A stretch of DNA of 64,000 bases, from positions 967,501 to 1,031,500 of the forward strand of contig JACKNC010000001.1 of NCBI GenBank assembly GCA_024235095.1, in the 5' to 3' direction. Of the stretch, positions 53,040 through 61,456 are shown piece after piece. The notes under the pieces were generated by a model. The model made no database searches. It was not told the origin of the DNA and saw only the letters and a program-made list of their open reading frames with translations. Position 1 is the stretch's first letter; every line of letters starts with the position of its first letter. The translations under genes and the position numbers were made by a program. This DNA comes from Gammaproteobacteria bacterium (lineage in GTDB: Bacteria > Pseudomonadota > Gammaproteobacteria > Competibacterales > Competibacteraceae).

Positions 53040-56000
53040 CGTGCTGCGGGCGGACGATGAAAACGATTGGCATACGGCGGAAGATATTCGCTTGCTGGCG
53101 CGCTTGGCGGCGCTGTTTCACGACTTCGGCAAGGCCAACCATGCGTTCCAAACCAAGCTGACCAGCAAGACGCCGAAAGCGGATGCCTACCGCCATGAGT
53201 GGGTATCGCTGCGGTTGTTCGAATCTTTTGTCAGGCAATGCGGCACTCATGATAAAGACTGGCTGACCCGCTTGACGGACTTGCCCGAAACAGCGCGAGA
53301 GAGCTGCATCGGTGGCTTGTCGCGCGATGGCCTGCAAAACGGGAGATTGGCCCCTCCGTTTAGGAATCTACCACCACTGGCGCAAATCGTGGGTTGGCTG
53401 ATCGTCAGTCATCACCGCCTGCCGACGCCAATCGCCGATGCCCAACTCAACCAGCGCCTGCTTGAGAAGATACTTGATCAGATCGGAGCCGACTGGTGCG
53501 GCAGCCGACCTGACGAAACCAATGCCAAGGATTGTTGGCAATTCAAGAACGGCTTGCCGTTCGACAGCAATCACTGGCGTCAACACACTGCCAAAGTCGC
53601 GCAAGCCATCTTGCAACGCCCCCGCTTGAGCGACCAAGCCCAAGCAGCCCAATGGCTGGGCAGTCCTTACGTCCTGCACTTATCGCGCATGGCCTTGATG
53701 CTGGCCGACCATCATTACTCGGCACAACCCAGTCACACCATGTATGGCGACCCACCCGGCAAGAAAGGCACGGCGCTTTACGCCAACACGGGCCTCCAGA
53801 ACGGGAAGCGGGAACTCAAGCAGCGGTTGGACGAGCATTTAATCGGCGTTGAAGTCAGCGCCAGCCACATCGTGCGGGCGCTGCCACGCTTGGCAGACAC
53901 CTTGCCGCGCATCCCTCCCCGTCACCCGAAGTTTCGCGAACGCAGCAAGGAGCCGTTTCGCTGGCAGAACCAGGCGTTCGACCTAGCGGAAAGCGTGCGG
54001 GAGCGCGCCACTCGGCAAGGCTTTTTCGGTGTCAATATGGCCTCCACTGGTTGCGGCAAAACGCTGGCCAACGGGCGGATTCTCTACGCGCTCGCCGATC
54101 CGCAGCATGGTGCGCGGTTCACTGTGGCGTTGGGCTTGCGGACGCTCACGCTCCAAACCGGCGATGCTTACCGCGACCGATTGCATCTCGGCCCGGAGGA
54201 TTTGGCGGTGTTGGTGGGTGGTGTCGCCACCCGCGACTTGCATGAATACCAACTCGGCGAAGATGAAAAAGCGCGCCGGAACAGTGGTTCGGAATCCAGC
54301 GCGCCGCTCTTGCCCGAATTCAATTATGTCCATTACGAGGGTAGTCTGGAAAATGGGCCGCTGAAGGAATGGTTGGGTAAAAACAGCGACGCCTTACGCC
54401 TGTTGGATGCGCCCGTGCTCGCCTGCACCATCGACCACCTGATGCCAGCGACCGAAGGCTTGCGCGGCGGCCATCAAATTGCGCCCATGCTGCGCCTGAT
54501 GACTTCCGATTTGGTGCTGGACGAGCCGGATGACTTCGGTATCGAGGATTTACCCGCGCTCAGCCGCTTGGTGCATTGGGCAGGATTGCTAGGCAGTCGG
54601 GTTTTGTTGTCATCAGCCACGCTGCCGCCGGCTTTGGTGCAAGGTCTGTTCTTGGCCTATCTGGCGGGCCGAGCGGAGCACCAGCGCAACCGGGGTCGAC
54701 TGGGCGAACCCTTGTCGGTGTGCTGCGCCTGGTGCGACGAATTCGACGCGCAAGCGAGCGAACACGACGATGGAGCGGGCTATCTTCATGCGCATCGACG
54801 TTTCGTCGATCAGCGCTTGGTCCGGTTGGCAAAGGTGGACGTGCGCCGCCGCGCGGCGATCAAGCCGTTGCCTATCGCCGCCGGACAATCACGCGACGCT
54901 ATCTGTATCGAGTTGGCCGGGCAGATGCGCGAACACTTGCACGCGCTGCACCGCCAACATCACGGCACCGACCTGCAAACCGGCAAGCGGGTCAGCTTCG
55001 GCCTGATCCGTATGGCCAACATCGATCCGCTGTTCGACGTGGCGCGGGAACTGTTCCGGCTGGGAGCGGAGGCGAACTGCCGCATTCATCTGTGCGTTTA
55101 CCATTCGCGCCATCCGATGCTGGTGCGGGCTGCCATCGAGCGGGAATTGGATACCGTGCTCAAACGTAGCGATCCCGAGGCCGTTTTCCAGCAGCCTAGC
55201 ATCCGCCAGCGTCTCGACAACGTGCCCGAAACCGATCATATCTTCGTGGTGCTGGCTACGGCGGTCGCGGAAGTGGGGCGCGATCACGATCACGATTGGG
55301 CGATTGTCGAGCCGTCTTCCATGCGCTCGTTTATTCAGCTCGCCGGTCGCGTGCGCCGCCATCGCGCCTGGGTTTGCCCGGAAAACCAGCCCAATCTCTA
55401 TTTGCTGGACACCAATATCCGCCATCTTGTCGGAAGCGCCAACGGCTTGGCTTTTCTGCGACCGGGTTTTGAGAGCGCCAACTTCAGATTGAACAGCCAT
55501 CGCTTGACCGAGCTACTCGAACCGGAGCAATGGCAAGTCATCAACGCTGCTGCCCGCATCAAGGAACGTGAATCGCCGGCGCCCCACGATAATCTAGCCG
55601 ATCTGGAACATGACCGACTGAGGGATTTGATGCTGGGCGCTGATGCGGGGCAGGTCCAACGCCAACGACTTGTCCATCGGTGGTGGACGACCGGCGCTCA
55701 CCTGAGTGGTACGCTTCAGCGCCGTGACCCATTCCGCAACGATCCTCTGGGCCGATCACACTATGCCTTGCTACCGGACGAGGATGATCGGATCGACTTC
55801 TATCACCTGCCGGAGGGGAGCAATCCGGTTCCGGTTGGGAATCTATGGCTGGTAATGGCGGAAGGCGATCTGCCCAGAGGACCGGGAATCGAGGCATGGG
55901 CCGTGCCGCGCTATCTGGATGCGTTGCAGGAGCTGGCTGATGTCCAGGGGATGGAACTGCCGGATTGCGCGCTGAAGTACGGAACGTTGGAGTTACCCTT

Positions 56001-56079
56001 TAAAAGTGGATCATCGCGAAGGGAGCTGGAATGCTGGCGCTATCACTGGGCGCTGGGGTTTAGCCGGTATCGAGGGTAG
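53014..56079 (+). CDS. cas3: Cas3 nuclease-helicase (type I-F), lacking the Cas2 domain
   Basis: Degrades target DNA after recruitment by the Csy complex. In type I-F it is normally fused to an N-terminal Cas2 domain; here that is deleted and the protein begins MPTNMTARDVLRADDENDW, which is the linker right after Cas2. HD nuclease residues H36 and D37 (ALFHDFGKANHAF), SHHRLP, Walker A ASTGCGKT (343-350), the DEAD-like box VLDEPDDF (D503) and QLAGRVRRHR are all present. 1021 residues. The ATG at 53014 or 53026 is used; no strong ribosome site, so translation may depend on reading through truncated cas1. Confidence 0.92.
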   Translation: MPTNMTARDVLRADDENDWHTAEDIRLLARLAALFHDFGKANHAFQTKLTSKTPKADAYRHEWVSLRLFESFVRQCGTHDKDWLTRLTDLPETARESCIGGLSRDGLQNGRLAPPFRNLPPLAQIVGWLIVSHHRLPTPIADAQLNQRLLEKILDQIGADWCGSRPDETNAKDCWQFKNGLPFDSNHWRQHTAKVAQAILQRPRLSDQAQAAQWLGSPYVLHLSRMALMLADHHYSAQPSHTMYGDPPGKKGTALYANTGLQNGKRELKQRLDEHLIGVEVSASHIVRALPRLADTLPRIPPRHPKFRERSKEPFRWQNQAFDLAESVRERATRQGFFGVNMASTGCGKTLANGRILYALADPQHGARFTVALGLRTLTLQTGDAYRDRLHLGPEDLAVLVGGVATRDLHEYQLGEDEKARRNSGSESSAPLLPEFNYVHYEGSLENGPLKEWLGKNSDALRLLDAPVLACTIDHLMPATEGLRGGHQIAPMLRLMTSDLVLDEPDDFGIEDLPALSRLVHWAGLLGSRVLLSSATLPPALVQGLFLAYLAGRAEHQRNRGRLGEPLSVCCAWCDEFDAQASEHDDGAGYLHAHRRFVDQRLVRLAKVDVRRRAAIKPLPIAAGQSRDAICIELAGQMREHLHALHRQHHGTDLQTGKRVSFGLIRMANIDPLFDVARELFRLGAEANCRIHLCVYHSRHPMLVRAAIERELDTVLKRSDPEAVFQQPSIRQRLDNVPETDHIFVVLATAVAEVGRDHDHDWAIVEPSSMRSFIQLAGRVRRHRAWVCPENQPNLYLLDTNIRHLVGSANGLAFLRPGFESANFRLNSHRLTELLEPEQWQVINAAARIKERESPAPHDNLADLEHDRLRDLMLGADAGQVQRQRLVHRWWTTGAHLSGTLQRRDPFRNDPLGRSHYALLPDEDDRIDFYHLPEGSNPVPVGNLWLVMAEGDLPRGPGIEAWAVPRYLDALQELADVQGMELPDCALKYGTLELPFKSGSSRRELECWRYHWALGFSRYRG

Positions 56080-56104
56080 GAAAGATGCCGGGACGAAGCA
56101 TTCC

Positions 56105-56190
56105 GGTCACTGCCGCACAGGTAGCTTAGAAATGCAAGACCGTCTCCAGCCAAGCTGGACAACTTCACTGCCGCACAGGCAGCTTAGGAT
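56105..56190 (+). CRISPR. Two-repeat mini-array between cas3 and csy1, CreR-like
   Basis: Two 28-base I-F repeats (56105-56132 and 56163-56190) enclose a 30-base spacer (56133-56162). Both keep the Cas6f hairpin CTGCC-GCACA-GGCAG (the first has GGTAG, a G-U pair), but their loop and 3' tail (TTAGAAA, TTAGGAT) differ from the main array (GGATA, CTCAGAAA). The second repeat is degenerate at its 3' end, and the period is 58 rather than 60. The spacer resembles csy1 bases 56296-56326, which suggests a self-directed regulatory guide rather than an immune memory. Confidence 0.85.
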
Positions 56191-56231
56191 TAAAGATTTA
56201 GAGCTTCAGAAGCAATCAGGAGATACCTTGT

Positions 56232-57548
56232 ATGGCCTCTTCAACTCATGTAACAGGCGATACCGAGCAAATTCGGCAAGCCATAATTGCATTCACGCAA
56301 GACCGTTTCCAGCCCAAGCTTGATAAGCTCAAAGATGGCGATGATGAGGCGCGTCGAAAGCTGCTGGCCGAGCACGAGCCGCAAGCCTGGATTGCCGATG
56401 CAGCGCGGCGCGTGAGTCAAATTCAACAAGTGACTCATGCGCTTAAATTTACCCATCCTGACGCCAAGGGTTCGAGCCTTAGCGCTCCCGGCAATGTGCA
56501 AGCTGGCGAGTTTCTAATCGGTTCTCATACTCTTGCAGACTCACTGCCGCCCGATATCGTCGGTAATGCGGCAGCGCTTGATGTGTATAAATTCCTGCGC
56601 CTCGAAGTGGACGGTCAATCGCTGCTGGATCGCGCCATTGCGGGCGATCCAGCGTTGGCGTCTGCCCTGTCGGACGATGCCGACTTGGCCGCTCAGTGGA
56701 TGGCTGCCTTTGCCACCTTGCCCGAACCCAACGGCCAACCGGCCACCCATAAATTAGCCAAGCAACTTTACTGGCCACTGGGCGAAGGACGCTATCACCT
56801 GCTCGCGCCCTTGTTCCCGACCTCGCTGGCGCAGGTGGTATGGGCGGGCATCCGCAAGGATCGCTTTTCCGACGAGGCCAAGGCAGCGCGAGAAGCGCAG
56901 CGCGAGAAGCGCGCTCATCCAAACGGCTATTGCGAGTATCGGAATCTCGCAATCCAGAAGTTCGGCGGCACGAAACCACAAAATATCAGCCAGTTGAATA
57001 GCGAGCGCCACGGCGAAAACTGGCTGTTGCCCTCGTTGCCCCCCAACTGGCAATCCGACCCGATCCGTTCGCCGTTTTTCACCGAAAGCGTCTTTTCCCG
57101 CCGTTTCGGCAATCGCCGCGACGTGAAGGAACTGACCCGAATCTTGCGGGATTTCCTGCGCAGTGTGGCGAAACCCGATTTCAACAATATCCGCATTCGT
57201 AACAAACGCGCGGAACTGGTGGGTTATATCCGCGATGAATTGCTGCAATTCGCTGCCGAGATCCACGAAATCGACGGGGGTTGGAGTCAGGACGAACGCT
57301 GCCGCTTGAACGCGGCGGAACAATGCTGGCTTGACCCGAAGCGCGCCAGCGGCGACGAAGCGTTTGCTGCTCGTTGGCGGCGCGGCGATTGGCAAGACGA
57401 AATTTGCCAGCGTTTTGGAAACTGGCTTAACGCCGCCATCAGTGACGACAAGAAAACACCGATGGGTCAAGCGGAAGCCGAAGCCTGGCAAGCCGTGCTG
57501 GACGATGAATTGCGCATGATCCGCCTGGAGTTGACCGACCATGATTAG
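56232..57548 (+). CDS. csy1: Csy1 (Cas8f), large subunit of the I-F Csy complex
   Basis: Binds the 5' handle of the crRNA with Csy2 and recognises the PAM. 438 residues, the usual size. Typical segments: RFQPKLDKLKDGDDEARRKL, GSSLSAPGNVQAGEFLIGSH, FGGTKPQNISQLNSERHGEN, WLLPSLPPNW and FFTESVFSRRFGNRR. AGGAGA stands 8 bases before the ATG. Promoter and first codons lie next to the mini-array and partial protospacer, which fits autoregulation. The stop overlaps the csy2 start by 8 bases. Confidence 0.95.
   Translation: MASSTHVTGDTEQIRQAIIAFTQDRFQPKLDKLKDGDDEARRKLLAEHEPQAWIADAARRVSQIQQVTHALKFTHPDAKGSSLSAPGNVQAGEFLIGSHTLADSLPPDIVGNAAALDVYKFLRLEVDGQSLLDRAIAGDPALASALSDDADLAAQWMAAFATLPEPNGQPATHKLAKQLYWPLGEGRYHLLAPLFPTSLAQVVWAGIRKDRFSDEAKAAREAQREKRAHPNGYCEYRNLAIQKFGGTKPQNISQLNSERHGENWLLPSLPPNWQSDPIRSPFFTESVFSRRFGNRRDVKELTRILRDFLRSVAKPDFNNIRIRNKRAELVGYIRDELLQFAAEIHEIDGGWSQDERCRLNAAEQCWLDPKRASGDEAFAARWRRGDWQDEICQRFGNWLNAAISDDKKTPMGQAEAEAWQAVLDDELRMIRLELTDHD
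56296..56326 (+). promoter_or_regulatory. Partial protospacer for the mini-array guide in csy1
   Basis: Lies 64-94 bases inside csy1. Against the spacer it matches GCAAGACCGT without break, then TCCAGCC after one mismatch, then AAGCT, GA and AA around a one-base bulge: about 26 of 30 spacer bases. The two bases before it are CA rather than the I-F consensus CC. Such imperfect pairing would favour binding without cleavage. Confidence 0.7.
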
Positions 57549-58548
57549 CCCATTGATCGATGGGGGCGGCTTGCTCATCCTGCCGCGCCTTCAAATCCAG
57601 AACGCCAACGCGATTTCTGGCCCGTTGACCTGGGGCTTCCCCGCGCCGACTGCGTTTATCGGCTTCGCTCACGCCTTGGAACGGCGTTTGTCCGAAGGTT
57701 CGCCCTATGATTTTGGCGAGGTGCGGGAAGGCTTTGACGGGGTCGGTATCGTTTGCCACGGGTTTCAACCTCAGATTACCCAGCCTGCTGGACGACGCAC
57801 TCAAGTTTTCAATCTGACCCGCAACCCGGTCGGCAAGGATGGTATGCCTACCGCCTTGATCGAGGAAGGCCGCATTCACCTGGAAATCACGCTGATCATC
57901 GTCGTGAAGGATGGTTTTGGCGAATACGATGGCGATGAATTCGCCAGAATGGCTCACCATATCACGCTGGGGATGCGGTTGGCCGGCGGCAGCCTTCTTC
58001 CGGCCCGGTCAGGCGAGCGCTATGCAGCGCAATGGCAGGTCTTGCCCGATGATTTGGACGGGCAAAAGGATCTCTTTAGCAAATTGCGCCGCCGCTTGCT
58101 ACCCGGTTACGCCCTAGTACAGCGGCAAGACCTGCTGGTCGAGCGGTTGGCCGAAATCCGCGTGACCCGGCCTGACGCCACCGCCTTGGATACCTTGCTG
58201 GATCTCTCCCGGCTCAACATCGAGCCGGTCGGCCCTGACCCCACCAAACCGCAAGAAACACTCTGGCAAGTCCGTAAACGGCCAGGCTGGTTGGTTCCGC
58301 TACCGATTGGCTACGCGGGTATTTCGCCCCTTTACCGGCCAGGCGAGGTCGAGAATGCCCGCGATGACCACACGCCCTTCCGCTTCGTGGAAAGTCTGTA
58401 TTCGCTAGGCCAGTGGATCGGCCCTCACCATCTCGAACACTTACGCCAACTGCTCTGGAACACCGAAGACGACGCCGAAAACGGTATTTACCGCTGCGTC
58501 AATCACTACTCCGAAGCCACTTCCAACGCCCGCGCTGACCTCGTATAA
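57541..58548 (+). CDS. csy2: Csy2 (Cas5f)
   Basis: Forms a heterodimer with Csy1 that caps the crRNA 5' end. 335 residues; begins LIDGGGLLILPRLQIQNANA and shows the family blocks GPLTWGFPAPTAFIGFAHAL, GVGIVCHGFQPQI and MRLAGGSLLPARSG. It ends with the CVNHYSEATSNARADLV segment. The ATG overlaps csy1, indicating coupled translation. Confidence 0.94.
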   Translation: MISPLIDGGGLLILPRLQIQNANAISGPLTWGFPAPTAFIGFAHALERRLSEGSPYDFGEVREGFDGVGIVCHGFQPQITQPAGRRTQVFNLTRNPVGKDGMPTALIEEGRIHLEITLIIVVKDGFGEYDGDEFARMAHHITLGMRLAGGSLLPARSGERYAAQWQVLPDDLDGQKDLFSKLRRRLLPGYALVQRQDLLVERLAEIRVTRPDATALDTLLDLSRLNIEPVGPDPTKPQETLWQVRKRPGWLVPLPIGYAGISPLYRPGEVENARDDHTPFRFVESLYSLGQWIGPHHLEHLRQLLWNTEDDAENGIYRCVNHYSEATSNARADLV

Positions 58549-58560
58549 GGAAACCCTCTC

Positions 58561-59601
58561 ATGGCTAAAACCGAACTGAAAACCGCCTCTGTCCTCGCTT
58601 TTGAACGCAAACTGGACCCGTCCGATGCACTCTTCAGCGCCGGTCGTTGGGAGGACCGGAACAATGGTGAACGGTGGAGCACATTTGGTGTGCGCGAAAA
58701 ATCCGTGCGCGGCACCATTTCCAACCGCCTGGCCACTAAGGACCAGGACCCCGCTAAGCTGGATGCTTCGATCCAGTCGCCCAACCTGCAAACTGTGGAT
58801 GTCGCGACCCTGCCCAATGATGCGGATACCTTGCGCATCCGGTTTACCCTGCGCGTGCTCGGCGGTGCTGGCACGCCATCGGCTTGCAACAACGCCGACT
58901 ATCAAGAGAAATTGCAACGCACCGTGCAGGAATACGCGAAACAGGTAGGGTTTTCTGAGTTGGCCCGTCGCTACGCTTGCAATTTGGCCGATGGTCGCTT
59001 CCTGTGGCGCAATCGAGTTGGAGCGGAACAGGTGGAGGTTCGGATTCATCATCTGACCCAAGGCGAAACCAATCAAGCCTGGATCTTTGACGCGCAGGAC
59101 TTTTCCCTGCGGAATTTCGATGTCACCCCTCACGCTCAGACCGATCTGCAATCCTTGGCCACCGTCATCGAGCAGGGTTTGGCGGGCAAGGACTATGTGT
59201 TGCTGGAAGTGGTCGCCTATGCTCGCGTCGGCGATGGGCAGGAAGTCTATCCTTCACAGGAGTTGATCCTCGACCGGGGCGACAAGAAGGGCCAGAAGAG
59301 CAAAACGCTTTACAGCGTGGGCGGTGTGGCCGCCATCCATAGTCAGAAAATCGGCAACGCCTTGCGTACCATCGATACCTGGTATCCCAACGAAGAGGGT
59401 ATCGAAATTGGCCCCATCGCCATCGAGCCTTATGGTTCCGTGACTTCGCAAGGCAAAGCCTACCGCCAACCCAAGGATAAAGCAGACTTCTATAACCTGC
59501 TGGATAGCTGGGTGCTCAAGGATAAGGCGCCAGATATCGGCAACCAGCATTATGTGATGGCGACGCTGATTCGTGGCGGTGTCTTTGGCGAGAAGGATTG
59601 A
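58561..59601 (+). CDS. csy3: Csy3 (Cas7f), backbone subunit
   Basis: Six copies coat the spacer part of the crRNA in the Csy complex. 346 residues: ASVLAFERKLDPSDALFSAG, LRIRFTLRVLGGAGTPSACN, ARRYACNLADGRFLWRNRVG and a C-terminal thumb region with QHYVMATLIRGGVFGEKD. AAGGAAACC upstream. 12 bases after csy2 and 3 bases before cas6f. Confidence 0.95.
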   Translation: MAKTELKTASVLAFERKLDPSDALFSAGRWEDRNNGERWSTFGVREKSVRGTISNRLATKDQDPAKLDASIQSPNLQTVDVATLPNDADTLRIRFTLRVLGGAGTPSACNNADYQEKLQRTVQEYAKQVGFSELARRYACNLADGRFLWRNRVGAEQVEVRIHHLTQGETNQAWIFDAQDFSLRNFDVTPHAQTDLQSLATVIEQGLAGKDYVLLEVVAYARVGDGQEVYPSQELILDRGDKKGQKSKTLYSVGGVAAIHSQKIGNALRTIDTWYPNEEGIEIGPIAIEPYGSVTSQGKAYRQPKDKADFYNLLDSWVLKDKAPDIGNQHYVMATLIRGGVFGEKD

Positions 59602-59604
59602 CGA

Positions 59605-60168
59605 ATGGACGCCTACCTTGAAATCCGGCTCCTGCCTGACCCGGAATTCCCGCCGACCACGTTGATGAACGCTCTTTTCAGCAAATTGCACCGTGGACTG
59701 GTGGCGCATGGCGGGCGCAATATCGGCGTGAGTTTCCCGGATGTCGGAAAGAATGGCCGATCCTTGGGTGAACGCTTGCGCTTGCACGGTAGCAGGGCCG
59801 AGCTGGAAAAGCTGATGACCTCTAACTGGTTGGTGGGAATGCGGGATCATGCAACCGTGAGCGAGATTACCGAGGTTCCTGCTTGCGCCAAACAGCGCAT
59901 GGTGAGGCGTGTTCAGGCGAAAAGCAGCCCGGAGCGGCAACGACGGCGATTGATCGCCCGGAAGGGCATCACCACTGAGCAGGCCATGCAGTCTATTCCA
60001 GACGGTGCGGCGGAAAAGTTGAATCTGCCCTATCTGATTTTGACCAGCCAGAGCACTGGCCAGCAGTTTCGTTTGTTCGTGGAGCATCTGGCTATCCAAG
60101 AACAAGCGGTGAAGGGAGAGTTTGGTGCCTATGGCTTAAGTTCGATAGCAACGATTCCGTGGTTTTGA
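59605..60168 (+). CDS. cas6f: Cas6f (Csy4) crRNA endoribonuclease
   Basis: Cuts the pre-crRNA at the 3' base of the repeat hairpin and stays bound. 187 residues. His29 is in the exact position of the P. aeruginosa catalytic His (ALFSKLHRGLVAHGGRNIGV). The arginine-rich helix that reads the hairpin is RRVQAKSSPERQRRRLIARK, and the C-terminus ends SSIATIPWF as in the family. All repeats of both arrays keep the required hairpin. The array leader begins right after its stop. Confidence 0.95.
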   Translation: MDAYLEIRLLPDPEFPPTTLMNALFSKLHRGLVAHGGRNIGVSFPDVGKNGRSLGERLRLHGSRAELEKLMTSNWLVGMRDHATVSEITEVPACAKQRMVRRVQAKSSPERQRRRLIARKGITTEQAMQSIPDGAAEKLNLPYLILTSQSTGQQFRLFVEHLAIQEQAVKGEFGAYGLSSIATIPWF

Positions 60169-60298
60169 ACCCTAATTTTTTGACGGCCTAATCCAGCTTT
60201 TTAAATCAATTACTTGGATAAATCGTCTTAATTTGGGTTTTGGAAGTAGTTGCGAATTTTTTCTTTAATAATTAATCTATTATTAGGAATCAATTCTT
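60169..60298 (+). promoter_or_regulatory. CRISPR leader
   Basis: 130 bp between cas6f and the first repeat, AT-rich with T runs (TTTTTTGACGGCC, GAATTTTTTCTTTAATAATT) typical of I-F leaders and likely to carry the array promoter. TTGGATAAATCG may be part of an IHF-type site, which is not certain. Confidence 0.65.
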
Positions 60299-61221
60299 AT
60301 TCACTGCCGGATAGGCAGCTCAGAAAACACGGTCAATCTCAAGCCGCGCTCCCTCCTGATTCACTGCCGGATAGGCAGCTCAGAAATTGGTAGCGATAAG
60401 CGATGAACAGGAACGCATATTCACTGCCGGATAGGCAGCTCAGAAAGGGCAACGCCCGCAAAGGCGAGAGCGCCACAGATTCACTGCCGGATAGGCAGCT
60501 CAGAAACCGAGCAAGCGCTGGGGATCGTAATCAATACGATTCACTGCCGGATAGGCAGCTCAGAAAAGAAGGCAAGGCCAAGGTCACTCAGAATCTGCAT
60601 TCACTGCCGGATAGGCAGCTCAGAAAAGTGACGATAGTTGGCGTCCCGACATCGCCCCATTCACTGCCGGATAGGCAGCTCAGAAAGCTCACGGCGATGT
60701 TCAGGCTCCCCGGCAAGCGTTCACTGCCGGATAGGCAGCTCAGAAAGTACAGGCTGCGCAAGCCGTGGCGCCGGTGGCATTCACTGCCGGATAGGCAGCT
60801 CAGAAAACCCTGGCGCGTGAATGGATGCTGGCGGGAATATTCACTGCCGGATAGGCAGCTCAGAAATGATGGCTGGATTAAAAAAAAGAATCGATAATAT
60901 TCACTGCCGGATAGGCAGCTCAGAAACTGGATACCTGACACCGGGAGGTATCAGCAATTATTCATTGCCGGATAGGCAGCTCAGAAAAATCCTCCTTTGA
61001 TGGTTATGCCCTCTCCAACATTCACTGCCGGATAGGCAGCTCAGAAATCAAAAGGGACGCGCCAGGGAGGGTGCTTGCAATTCACTGCCGGATAGGCAGC
61101 TCAGAAATCGGGGTTCAGGGGAAGGAGATAGCGATGTACATTCACTGCCGGATAGGCAGCTCAGAAAAAGGACGAAGCCAGCAGCATTCTTGGAAAAATA
61201 TTCACTGCCGGATAGGCAGCT
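60299..61221 (+). CRISPR. Type I-F CRISPR array, 16 repeats and 15 spacers
   Basis: The 28-base repeat starts ATTCACTGCCGGATAGGCAG and ends CTCAGAAA, with the Cas6f hairpin CTGCC-GGATA-GGCAG. Starts are at 60299 then every 60 bases to 60899, next at 60960, 61020, 61080, 61140 and 61200. Spacers are 32 bases except the eleventh (33). Repeat 8 starts with G instead of A; repeat 12 has ATTCATTG; repeat 16 is cut after GGCAGCT and joins foreign DNA. Transcription follows the cas genes, leader side left. The spacer origins were not identified. Confidence 0.98.
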
Positions 61222-61456
61222 GGCCCAGCAGATTATCCATGAAGCCGTCACGGTGGGTTATACCGTGATGCGCCTGGATACGCTGGAGCGCGCGATGCGG
61301 ATTTATGAAACCCTGGGCTTCCAGCGGTGCGCGCCCTATTACGCTAACCCGTTGCCGGGCGTGGTGTACTGGCAGCGCGCGTTATCAGAACCGGCCCCGG
61401 CCCTCCTGGCGGTGTCCGAACAGCGGCGGGATCGCCCGGATGGAGTACCGCGATGA
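61222..61456 (+). pseudogene. C-terminal fragment of a GNAT acetyltransferase
   Basis: Directly after the broken last repeat the frame reads AQQIIHEAVTVGYTVMRLDT, AMRIYETLGFQRCAPYYANP and GVVYWQRALS, the C-terminal half of a GNAT domain. The N-terminal half with the acetyl-CoA loop is gone. The junction at 61221/61222 is the right border of the CRISPR insertion or a later deletion. Its tail overlaps the racemase start, so both once formed an operon. Confidence 0.8.

Noticed and set aside
56105..56190. Reading the mini-array as a worn-out normal CRISPR array
   Set aside because: Possible, but a random phage spacer would not match csy1 at 26 of 30 positions; kept as a regulatory candidate instead.
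60403..60897. Long open frame encoding a repeated SLPDRQLRK motif
   Set aside because: It is the CRISPR array read as protein; the 60-bp period is a multiple of three, so no stop interrupts it. Same for the minus-strand LSCLSGSE frames.
61190..61456. ORF beginning in the last spacer and repeat and running into the GNAT tail
   Set aside because: The apparent start lies inside array sequence; only the GNAT part is a real coding remnant, so it is listed as a pseudogene from 61222.
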